A DNA stretch of 10,956 nucleotides, taken from NCBI GenBank assembly GCA_017556845.1, contig JAFYMA010000140.1, positions 1-10,956 of the forward strand, given 5' to 3'. Each line of letters opens with the position of its first letter. Within the stretch, counting starts at the first letter, position 1. Below the pieces are notes generated by a model that saw only the letters and a list, made by a program, of their open reading frames with translations, made no database searches and was not told where the DNA came from. Source of the stretch: Clostridia bacterium. Its GTDB lineage: Bacteria; Bacillota; Clostridia; Oscillospirales; CAG-272. Positions 5,985 to 10,956 of the stretch are shown piece after piece. The position numbers and the translations under genes were made by a program.

Positions 5985-8225
5985 CTATTCTCTGTTTCCC
6001 TTAAGTGCAAGAACCATATCTATCTTATCAACCTTGCCAAAAAGCAATGAAAGGGAGAAAAAGTAGCTTGCAGCTATCAAAAGTGCGGTCAGAGCAAATG
6101 AGCTGATATCAATATACGGCTGAAGCACAACGTGCATATACGGTATTGCGATCCTGCTGAGAATATTCAAGGTGAAGTAACACAGCGGATATGATAATAA
6201 CAGACCGAGTATTACGAGAATATGATTTGTATTCATAATAATGCGCCGTATTTCTCTGTTTCGGTAACCCAGTACCTTAAGCATTGAAATATTTGATCTA
6301 TTCTCCTCTATAAGCATATTGACGATAAGATAAACGGAGATCACTCCGAGCATACTTCCTATAATAACAAGACCGTAAACAAATCCGTCAAGTGCACTCA
6401 TAGCAGTATCAAGAATATCAAGAATACTTTGACTGTCGCTGATATACGCTAATTTTTCACTCGGAATACTCAGCTCTTCATCTGAATATATAACATTGAA
6501 GTAGTCTTCTTTTATTTGCATAATGTCTTTTACGTTTTTATACGACGTATATACCGCCTGATTAGTGTTGTCGTTTACTATACCGTCTATTTCGATCTCG
6601 ATATCCTCAAGAGTTACGGTATTTCTTATTTTGATTTTGTCGCCCTTATTTAAGCCCCTTTCGATTGCAACGGCATTTGAAATATAAAAACCTTCATTTG
6701 AATACTCACCGATCAAAAGCTCCATATTTTCAAACTTACTGTCAGTCGGTACTCCGTTCAACACGATCGAATTACCGTTATCACTCATTTCATACGAAAC
6801 AGAAATACCGCTTATACCGCCGAAGATATTATCCGTCATCACTTGATTAAGGAAATAATTATATTTGTAAACTGTTCCGCTTTCTATACCGTTCTCGGTC
6901 ATTTGATCAACCGTATCTCCGAGAGCAAAACCGAACAGGCTCATAAATGAGCTTAAAAACAGACAAAGTAAAACGAGGAGTGTTCTTGCGGGATTTGAAA
7001 GCAATGATCTTAATCTGAATTTTCTTTTAAAATTCATTTTACTGCTTTCGAGCATACGGCGTTGTTTTTTGGTATCATCATATCTGTCAGTTAAAAGCGA
7101 AACAATACTGTTCCTTTTAAACAGCTTATACGTCTTTATATATGCAACAGATCCGTAAAGGACGGTTGGAACGATAAGACATATAATCACAACGGGAGTT
7201 CTTACGTAATAATCATAGTTTATCAGCTGGTAATCATACAGTAAATACATCGCAACGCTATTTCCTGCGAAAGCTGCCAGCAGCACACCTGTAACAGAGC
7301 CTATAATAGCAGGAATTATAGCGTAAATTGAATAATGCAAGCCTATTTCGTAATTTCTGTACCCGAATGATAAAAGTGTTCCAATATGTTTTTTCTCACG
7401 CTCTATCAATCTCCCGAGGACAACCGATATAAGCATCAAAATGATCGTAAATAGCAACGGACCGATAAACCAGGCAAGCATTAACATTTCAACTCCTGAA
7501 TTCAGCGGCTTGCTTATGCGTATATTTGAATTTGACGACAGATATGAATATGCTCCGTATTCGTCGTTAATACAACGGCGAAAGGCGTCAGTATCGGTAT
7601 CATCGCCATATGATACAGAATAATATGCAGAAATGCTGTAAGAGCTTTTATTTTTTAATTCTTCAAACGTATCAAAATCTACCTGAACCATAGCAAAATC
7701 AGCTTTGTCTACCCATGCATCTGTCAGATTTTTTGGTGAATAAATATAGTCAGGACGTATGGCAAATCCAACGACTGTAAAATTTGCTCCGTCAATTTCA
7801 TAAGCGTCTGCGATTTGAATATCGTTTGAATTTGCAAAATCACGGTCTAAAAGTATTTCGTTTTTATTTTGAATATTTTCACCTTGCAATATCTGATATT
7901 TATTTATTTTTTGCGCAGGCTTGAAAAAACGGTACGTTTTATCTTCGATCAAAAAATCAAGATATTCCGTTTCTTCAATTAAAACACCGTGCTCTTTTTC
8001 AAGCTTTTCAATATTTTCCTTCGATAACGGAACGCTTGTAATAAACTGAGCAGACTCGACATTTCCGTCTGACATGATACTTTTAATATCATCAGATATC
8101 ATATACGCATTTGAAAATGCAACGCTTACGAGAAAAACGGCAAGTGAGGTCAGCAGGATTATAGAAATATAATAAGACAGATTTGATTTTATACTACGCA
8201 ATATTGTACGGTTAATAGTTCTCAT
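5985..8225 (-). CDS. ABC exporter permease, FtsX/MacB type, with two extracytoplasmic domains
   Basis: This 746-residue protein is the membrane subunit of the ABC transporter whose ATPase is encoded just upstream. Eight membrane helices can be seen, at about 17-38, 247-270, 299-326, 344-364, 414-435, 614-637, 668-690 and 709-729. They make two FtsX-type repeats: one helix, a large extracytoplasmic domain (about 39-246 and 436-613), then three helices. Both repeats show the cytoplasmic coupling motif after their second helix: REKKHIGTLLSFGYRNYEI at 276-294 and ENRSNISMLKVLGYRNREI at 641-659. Proteins of this class usually work mechanically or export lipids, peptides or drugs; the substrate here is unknown. 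It starts 11 bases after the ATPase stop, with AGGTAGGA as a modest ribosome binding site. Both genes are under the riboswitch leader. Codon use is more AT-rich than in the deo genes. No signal for a BceB-type ten-helix layout was found. Confidence 0.88.
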   Translation of the reverse strand: MRTINRTILRSIKSNLSYYISIILLTSLAVFLVSVAFSNAYMISDDIKSIMSDGNVESAQFITSVPLSKENIEKLEKEHGVLIEETEYLDFLIEDKTYRFFKPAQKINKYQILQGENIQNKNEILLDRDFANSNDIQIADAYEIDGANFTVVGFAIRPDYIYSPKNLTDAWVDKADFAMVQVDFDTFEELKNKSSYSISAYYSVSYGDDTDTDAFRRCINDEYGAYSYLSSNSNIRISKPLNSGVEMLMLAWFIGPLLFTIILMLISVVLGRLIEREKKHIGTLLSFGYRNYEIGLHYSIYAIIPAIIGSVTGVLLAAFAGNSVAMYLLYDYQLINYDYYVRTPVVIICLIVPTVLYGSVAYIKTYKLFKRNSIVSLLTDRYDDTKKQRRMLESSKMNFKRKFRLRSLLSNPARTLLVLLCLFLSSFMSLFGFALGDTVDQMTENGIESGTVYKYNYFLNQVMTDNIFGGISGISVSYEMSDNGNSIVLNGVPTDSKFENMELLIGEYSNEGFYISNAVAIERGLNKGDKIKIRNTVTLEDIEIEIDGIVNDNTNQAVYTSYKNVKDIMQIKEDYFNVIYSDEELSIPSEKLAYISDSQSILDILDTAMSALDGFVYGLVIIGSMLGVISVYLIVNMLIEENRSNISMLKVLGYRNREIRRIIMNTNHILVILGLLLSYPLCYFTLNILSRIAIPYMHVVLQPYIDISSFALTALLIAASYFFSLSLLFGKVDKIDMVLALKGNRE

Positions 8226-8236
8226 ATCATCCTACC

Positions 8237-8947
8237 TTACAGATCAATTTCCGAAATGCTTATTTTATTTGTGTTTTTTTCCTGAGAAACTATCCTGCCG
8301 TCTTTTACGCGAATAATTCTGTCAGCAAAATGGCGTATCTCTTCATTATGAGTAATTATCAGTATCGTTGTATTATACGTTGCGTTTACCTTTTCGATAA
8401 ACGAAAGTACCTCTTTGGCTGATTTTGAGTCAAGTGCACCCGTCAACTCATCACAAAGGAGTAAAGCGGGATTTTTCACAATTGCTCTTGCTATGGCAAC
8501 TCTTTGCTGTTGACCGCCCGAAAGCTCACTTGGATAACGGTTTGCAAAAGGTGTTATATCAAGGTTTTCAACCACTTTCTCAAGATCAAGTCCGCCGTTT
8601 AAAGCGATTTCTTTCGTTGTTTCAATATTCTCTTTTGAAGTAAGGTTTGGGATCAGATTATAAAATTGAAACACAAATCCTACCTTATCTCTGCGATATT
8701 CAACGAGCTGCTTTGAATTAAATTTACTTATATCGACTCCATCAACCGTTATAGATCCGCTGTCAAGTGTGTCAATTCCGCCTATCATATTCATCAGCGT
8801 GCTTTTGCCTGAGCCTGATGCGCCGAGAATAACTCCTATTTCTCCCTTTTCCATAGAAAAACACACGTTGTCGAGTGCGCGTACCGCATTATCTCCTTTT
8901 CCATATTCTTTTACTGCGTTTTTGACCTCGATAAACATATTTTCCAT
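8237..8947 (-). CDS. ABC exporter ATPase, MacB/LolD type
   Basis: This is the 236-residue nucleotide-binding subunit partnered with the FtsX-type permease. It carries Walker A GASGSGKST at 42-50, the Q-loop FVFQFYNLIPNLT (Q94), signature ELSGGQQQRVAIARA at 141-155, Walker B ALLLCDELTGALDS at 161-174 with catalytic E167, and the H-loop in IIITHNEE (H200). The MacB/LolD/SalX group usually reads DEPTGALD; here the proline is a leucine, which I judge tolerable variation. TSKENIETT and GGIDTLDSGSI also fit this group and differ from sugar importers. The ATG follows AAAGGGA by a few bases and is the first start after the leader terminator. Role: ATP-driven energising of the permease on the cytoplasmic face. 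Expression is probably controlled by the upstream manganese-type riboswitch. Confidence 0.93.
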   Translation of the reverse strand: MENMFIEVKNAVKEYGKGDNAVRALDNVCFSMEKGEIGVILGASGSGKSTLMNMIGGIDTLDSGSITVDGVDISKFNSKQLVEYRRDKVGFVFQFYNLIPNLTSKENIETTKEIALNGGLDLEKVVENLDITPFANRYPSELSGGQQQRVAIARAIVKNPALLLCDELTGALDSKSAKEVLSFIEKVNATYNTTILIITHNEEIRHFADRIIRVKDGRIVSQEKNTNKISISEIDL

Positions 8948-8960
8948 CTTTCCCTTTCAA

Positions 8961-8998
8961 AAAAATAAAAAGCCAAGCACGGCAAAACCATACTTGGC
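8961..8998 (-). terminator. Riboswitch-controlled intrinsic terminator in the exporter leader
   Basis: On the minus strand GCCAAGUAUGG (8998-8988) pairs with CCGUGCUUGGC (8982-8972) as an unbroken 11-bp stem, with two G-U pairs, around the loop UUUUG. A U-run broken once by A (8971-8961) follows. It lies between the leader promoter and the ATPase start, so it must be bypassed for expression: this is an attenuator and not a gene-end terminator. Confidence 0.88.
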
Positions 8999-9051
8999 AT
9001 AATGACATAATATAATGACTCCATGTATAGATCTGCATTTATACATGAGTC
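8990..9051 (-). promoter_or_regulatory. Expression platform: competing hairpin and antiterminator
   Basis: On the minus strand GACUC-AUGUAUA (9051-9040) can pair with UAUACAU-G-GAGUC (9029-9017) as a 12-bp hairpin with one bulged G. Its 5' arm contains CUCAU (9049-9045), the closing strand of the aptamer, so hairpin and aptamer exclude each other. The 3' arm contains AUACAUGG (9028-9021), which pairs with CCAAGUAU (8997-8990) in the terminator's 5' arm with one A-A mismatch, so it can also serve as antiterminator. Model: metal holds CUCAU in the aptamer, frees AUACAUGG, breaks the terminator and turns the genes on. The pairings are visible; the mechanism is inferred. Confidence 0.65.
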
Positions 9052-9131
9052 TTGCATTTTAAAACAAGCCAGACCAAAAGGTCAGGATGTTGACTTGTTA
9101 CGCAAATATTTGCGAACGCTACTCCCTCATC
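9045..9131 (-). promoter_or_regulatory. yybP-ykoY family (manganese) riboswitch aptamer
   Basis: The leader RNA folds into the two-legged form known for the Mn2+ sensor. P1.1 is AUGAG (9130-9126) with CUCAU (9049-9045); internal loop L1 is GGAGUA (9125-9120) facing AAGA (9053-9050); P1.2 is GCGUU (9119-9115) with AAUGC (9058-9054); P2 is the hairpin CGCAA-AUAU-UUGCG (9114-9101); P3.1 is ACAAG (9098-9094) with CUUGU (9068-9064); L3 is UCAACAU (9093-9087); P3.2 is CCUGACC-UUUU-GGUCUGG (9086-9069). The GGGAGUAGC, GUCAACAU and GCAAGAC words match what I remember of the family consensus. In the known structures the metal sits where L1 and L3 dock. No database search was possible; family assignment rests on motif order and pairing. 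Confidence 0.85.
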
Positions 9132-9138
9132 TTTAATT

Positions 9139-9167
9139 ATTTTAGCACAAAAAAAATAAATTGTCAA
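9139..9167 (-). promoter_or_regulatory. Extended -10 sigma-A promoter of the riboswitch-exporter operon
   Basis: On the minus strand TTGACA (9167-9162) and TAAAAT (9144-9139) are 17 bases apart, with TG one base before the -10 (TGCTAAAAT). The start point should be near 9132, immediately before the first aptamer strand, as expected for a riboswitch leader. Confidence 0.85.
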
Positions 9168-9208
9168 TGGTTTAAATGAATTTTTTTAATATATCTCAAA
9201 ATTGCATC

Positions 9209-9970
9209 TCACACAATTATTCTGCTAAGATCAAACAACTCCTGCTTCATTTCAGTAAATCCGTATCTTGGAAGTCCGCCGTCTTTATAATGAGCAAGGA
9301 GATGCTCTGTATCAGACAACGTATTGCAAAATAAAAACTTCTCTTTTAATTCATCGTTTTCGATCATATCCGAATAAGTCTGTATAGCATCAAGAAAAGG
9401 CTTATTTCCCATAAGATCAACGGGACGTTGTTCCCATTGCGCAAAAGAGCAAAAGCATGCATTTTCATACGGTATCAGGCCCGACGCGGCAAATTCCGAA
9501 CGGATCTGCATAAGAATTTCGCCAAGCATATTTTTTCCGTTCCATTGATTACGGTCAAAACGCCGATCATCATTTATCGAAAGTCCTATTGAAAGATCAG
9601 TATCAAAAAGGCTGCAGCTTACGATAGTATTACCTTCTGTCCCCTTTAGGACTTCATACAGTTTTTTATTCTGCTGAAATTTTGCTCTTACACCCCTTTT
9701 TATAACCGTATACTTATGCTTGTTCCAAAGATCAGTTTCAATATCAGGGTTCGACGCTCTTTCCAATTTCAAAAGTATTTCGGGATTACACGATGATTCT
9801 GCCTGCATACAAAGATCCAGTCTTTTTGCCATAGATGCCTTATGATAGAACGCAAACTGTTCAACGGAAGTAAATTTCATATTTCCGTATTCAAACGGAG
9901 CATAATACCAATCACTGAAGCATCCGTAATCGTCGCAAACGTGATAGAAAAACACATATTTTTCTGCCAT
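9209..9970 (-). CDS. NADAR family protein with an unrecognised C-terminal extension
   Basis: The first ~160 of 253 residues match the NADAR (YbiA, DUF1768) fold, N-glycosidases acting on NAD/ADP-ribose-related compounds; some are reported to remove ADP-ribose from guanine in DNA, counteracting DarT-type toxins, and YbiA affects riboflavin intermediates. Matching features are F18-D20-W21-Y22 in place of the usual LSNFY, TSVEQFAFYHKA at 34-45 (E37), LWNKHKYTVIKRGVRAKF at 81-98, and WNGKNMLGEILMQIR at 143-157. The usual D-x-x-W-G-x-G segment reads DTDLSIG at 123-129: the aspartate and the last glycine are kept, Trp and the first Gly are Leu and Ser. Residues 165-253 (about 90) are not part of YbiA and I do not recognise them. 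The start follows AAGAAGG by about 12 bases, with a closer weak AGAAG. It has its own perfect promoter; no toxin partner is seen in the window. Confidence 0.8.
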   Translation of the reverse strand: MAEKYVFFYHVCDDYGCFSDWYYAPFEYGNMKFTSVEQFAFYHKASMAKRLDLCMQAESSCNPEILLKLERASNPDIETDLWNKHKYTVIKRGVRAKFQQNKKLYEVLKGTEGNTIVSCSLFDTDLSIGLSINDDRRFDRNQWNGKNMLGEILMQIRSEFAASGLIPYENACFCSFAQWEQRPVDLMGNKPFLDAIQTYSDMIENDELKEKFLFCNTLSDTEHLLAHYKDGGLPRYGFTEMKQELFDLSRIIV

Positions 9971-10009
9971 TTATCTTCTGCACCTTCTTAAAGTCGTAAC
10001 AAAACGCAT
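9971..10009 (-). CDS. Possible leaderless 12-codon upstream reading frame before the NADAR gene
   Basis: An ATG at 10009-10007 opens a 12-residue frame, MRFVTTLRRCRR, whose TAA (9973-9971) directly abuts the NADAR start codon. Its ATG is only a few bases from the start point predicted from the promoter, so it could be read only as a leaderless start, since no ribosome binding site precedes it. The AAGAAGG that may serve the NADAR gene lies inside it. A frame this short can easily be open by chance. Confidence 0.22.
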   Translation of the reverse strand: MRFVTTLRRCRR

Positions 10010-10017
10010 TTTTACAT

Positions 10018-10046
10018 ATTATACCATAATATTTCTGACGTGTCAA
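10018..10046 (-). promoter_or_regulatory. Perfect-consensus extended promoter of the NADAR gene
   Basis: On the minus strand TTGACA (10046-10041) and TATAAT (10023-10018) both match the consensus, with a 17-base spacer ending in TGG (extended -10). The start point should be near 10011, leaving a leader of about 40 bases. Such a promoter is expected to be strong and little dependent on activators. Confidence 0.9.
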
Positions 10047-10062
10047 CATCAAAGCAATATTT

Positions 10063-10108
10063 ATAAAAATAAAGCGGTTATCCCCCAACACTCGTTGAAG
10101 GATAACCG
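10063..10108 (-). terminator. Intrinsic terminator of the hydrogenase gene
   Basis: On the minus strand the arm at 10108-10094 (starting CGGTTATCC) pairs with 10089-10075 (ending GGATAACCG) as a 15-bp stem with two central G-U pairs and the loop GAGT. CTTTATTTTTAT (10074-10063) follows as U-run. It begins 11 bases after the hydrogenase stop and ends before the NADAR promoter. Confidence 0.92.
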
Positions 10109-10119
10109 TTTATCAATTA

Positions 10120-10956
10120 TTATTTCGTGCCTCTCTTAACGTAAGTTGTGTGCAAAAGCTTGTGAGCATTATGAGAACCGGGTTCTTCAAAGAACTCATC
10201 GTAAAGCATTTTCACAACGGGGCTTTCGTGAGACTTTCTGAGGGTATTTGCAGAGTCTGCATCATACAAAGCCTTTGCTCTCAAAGTCTTGAGATCAACA
10301 CTGTTGCGAACAGCATCGCTCTGTACGGGCTGACCGCCGCCGTTGATACAACCGCCGGGGCACGCCATAACCTCAACCATATGATAGTTCTTTTCACCTG
10401 CAAGTATCTTGTCAATAACCTTTCTTGCGTTAGCAAGACCTGAAACGACCGCTACGTTAAGCTCGATGCCTGCCACGGTGTAAGTAGCTTCTTTAATTCC
10501 CTTTGTGCCTCTGACTTCAACGAAATCAACTGCAGTAGCGTTACCGTCAAGCTTGTATGCAGCCGTACGGAGAGCCGCTTCCATAACACCGCCAGTTGCA
10601 CCGAATATAGCAGCGCCACCGGTTGCGGTTTCGAAGGGATTGTCAAATTCTTCATCAGCAAGACCTGTAAAATCAAGGCCCGCTTCCTTTATCATCTTTC
10701 CGAGCTCTCTCGTCGTAAGTGCTACGTCAACATCGTCAAATGCCTGCGAACGCTGCTCTTCTCTCGTTACCTCGAACTTCTTTGAAGTACAAGGAATAAC
10801 GCTGACAACGAAAAGCTTTTCGGGATCTATGTTGTTCTTCTGGCAGTAATAGCTCTTAAGAACTGCACCGAACATCTGCTGAGGAGACTTGCAGCTTGAA
10901 ATGTGCGGCAAGAAGTCAGGATAGTAATGCTCGCAGAACTTAACCCAACCGGGACA
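10120..10956 (-). CDS. [FeFe]-hydrogenase, H-cluster domain, C-terminal part (HndD/HydA type)
   Basis: The 278 visible residues are the C-terminal half of the catalytic [FeFe]-hydrogenase subunit, which reduces protons or oxidises H2, here probably with NAD(P)H and ferredoxin as partners in fermentation. The fragment begins inside the first H-cluster motif (TSCCPGW): CPGWVKFCEHYYPDF is visible. The second motif is VIPCTSKKFE (C56, K59) and the third EVMACPGGCINGGGQP (C199, C203), so the four cysteines holding the [4Fe-4S] part of the H-cluster are present, with spacing close to Clostridium CpI. The C-terminal HESPVVKMLYDEFFEEPGS followed by a HNAHKLLHTTY stretch is the small-subunit-like tail typical of NAD(P)-linked hydrogenases. 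Position 54 is Ile where CpI has Met353. The N-terminal Fe-S domains and the start lie beyond the right edge; the gene really continues upstream of 10911, so any start there is false. Confidence 0.95.
   Translation of the reverse strand, partial: CPGWVKFCEHYYPDFLPHISSCKSPQQMFGAVLKSYYCQKNNIDPEKLFVVSVIPCTSKKFEVTREEQRSQAFDDVDVALTTRELGKMIKEAGLDFTGLADEEFDNPFETATGGAAIFGATGGVMEAALRTAAYKLDGNATAVDFVEVRGTKGIKEATYTVAGIELNVAVVSGLANARKVIDKILAGEKNYHMVEVMACPGGCINGGGQPVQSDAVRNSVDLKTLRAKALYDADSANTLRKSHESPVVKMLYDEFFEEPGSHNAHKLLHTTYVKRGTK

Noticed and set aside
8769..9002. Plus-strand open frame of 77 codons across the start of the exporter ATPase and the leader terminator
   Set aside because: It is antisense to the Walker A region and to a structured RNA; no promoter or ribosome binding site on that strand supports it.
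9119..9130. ATG AGG GAG TAG at the start of the exporter leader (minus strand), a possible leader peptide of an antibiotic-type attenuator
   Set aside because: Its ATG is within a few bases of the predicted transcript start without a ribosome binding site, and every base is accounted for by P1.1 and L1 of the riboswitch.
8961..9131. Other riboswitch classes (fluoride, c-di-GMP, c-di-AMP, guanidine, NiCo) as the identity of the exporter leader
   Set aside because: None of their conserved core words that I know are present, while the order GGGAGUAGC, GUCAACAU, GCAAGAC with matching helices fits only the yybP-ykoY type.
9180..9220. AATTG / CAATT pairing around the NADAR stop codon as a gene-end terminator
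   Set aside because: The stem has five AT-rich pairs and no U-run follows on the minus strand; it is far weaker than the other terminators in the window.
10505..10849. Plus-strand open frame of 114 codons opposite the hydrogenase gene
   Set aside because: The minus frame encodes a contiguous, well-conserved H-cluster domain; the antisense frame is an effect of its codon bias.
1..10956. CRISPR arrays, insertion sequences, tRNA or rRNA genes, attachment sites
   Set aside because: No regularly spaced repeats, transposase motifs, tRNA-like cloverleaf or rRNA stretches were seen on either strand; genes fill nearly the whole window.

Overview
The window looks like chromosomal DNA of an anaerobic, low-to-moderate GC Bacillota, most likely a member of the Clostridia such as a Ruminococcus-type gut bacterium. 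This rests on an [FeFe]-hydrogenase of the NAD(P)-linked class, Gram-positive style nucleoside salvage enzymes (433-residue pyrimidine-nucleoside phosphorylase, 389-residue phosphopentomutase), strong AGGAGG-like ribosome binding sites and sigma-A promoters close to consensus. The genus is inference.

Layout: (1) 1-1407, minus strand: the N-terminal two thirds of a sugar ABC transporter ATPase running off the left edge, preceded by an RDD-family membrane protein with its own extended -10 promoter. (2) 1552-5924, plus strand: a five-gene nucleoside catabolism operon, deoC-deoD-deoB-cdd-pdp, driven by a TTGACA-17-TATAAT promoter and closed by a 16-bp terminator hairpin that also serves the converging operon. 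(3) 5985-9167, minus strand: a two-gene ABC exporter of the MacB/FtsX type, preceded by a 5' leader that I read as a yybP-ykoY manganese riboswitch with an antiterminator/terminator expression platform. (4) 9209-10046, minus strand: a NADAR-family protein with an unrecognised C-terminal extension and a perfect-consensus extended promoter. (5) 10063-10956, minus strand: the H-cluster C-terminal part of an [FeFe]-hydrogenase running off the right edge, with its terminator.

How the genes work together: in the deo operon, the purine and pyrimidine phosphorylases split nucleosides to free bases and (deoxy)ribose-1-phosphate, Cdd turns cytidine into uridine so that Pdp can use it, DeoB moves the phosphate to C5, and DeoC cleaves deoxyribose-5-phosphate to acetaldehyde and glyceraldehyde-3-phosphate. 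No transporter or regulator gene for this pathway lies in the window.

The most interesting point is the exporter leader. Its aptamer folds into the paired-leg architecture of the manganese sensor, but the genes behind it are a MacB/FtsX-type ABC pair, not one of the manganese exporters (MntP, TerC/YkoY, P-type ATPase) usually seen with this class. Segments that can pair alternatively give a coherent ON-switch model. The strong NADAR promoter lies upstream with no clear terminator in between, so read-through RNA would also be gated by this leader.
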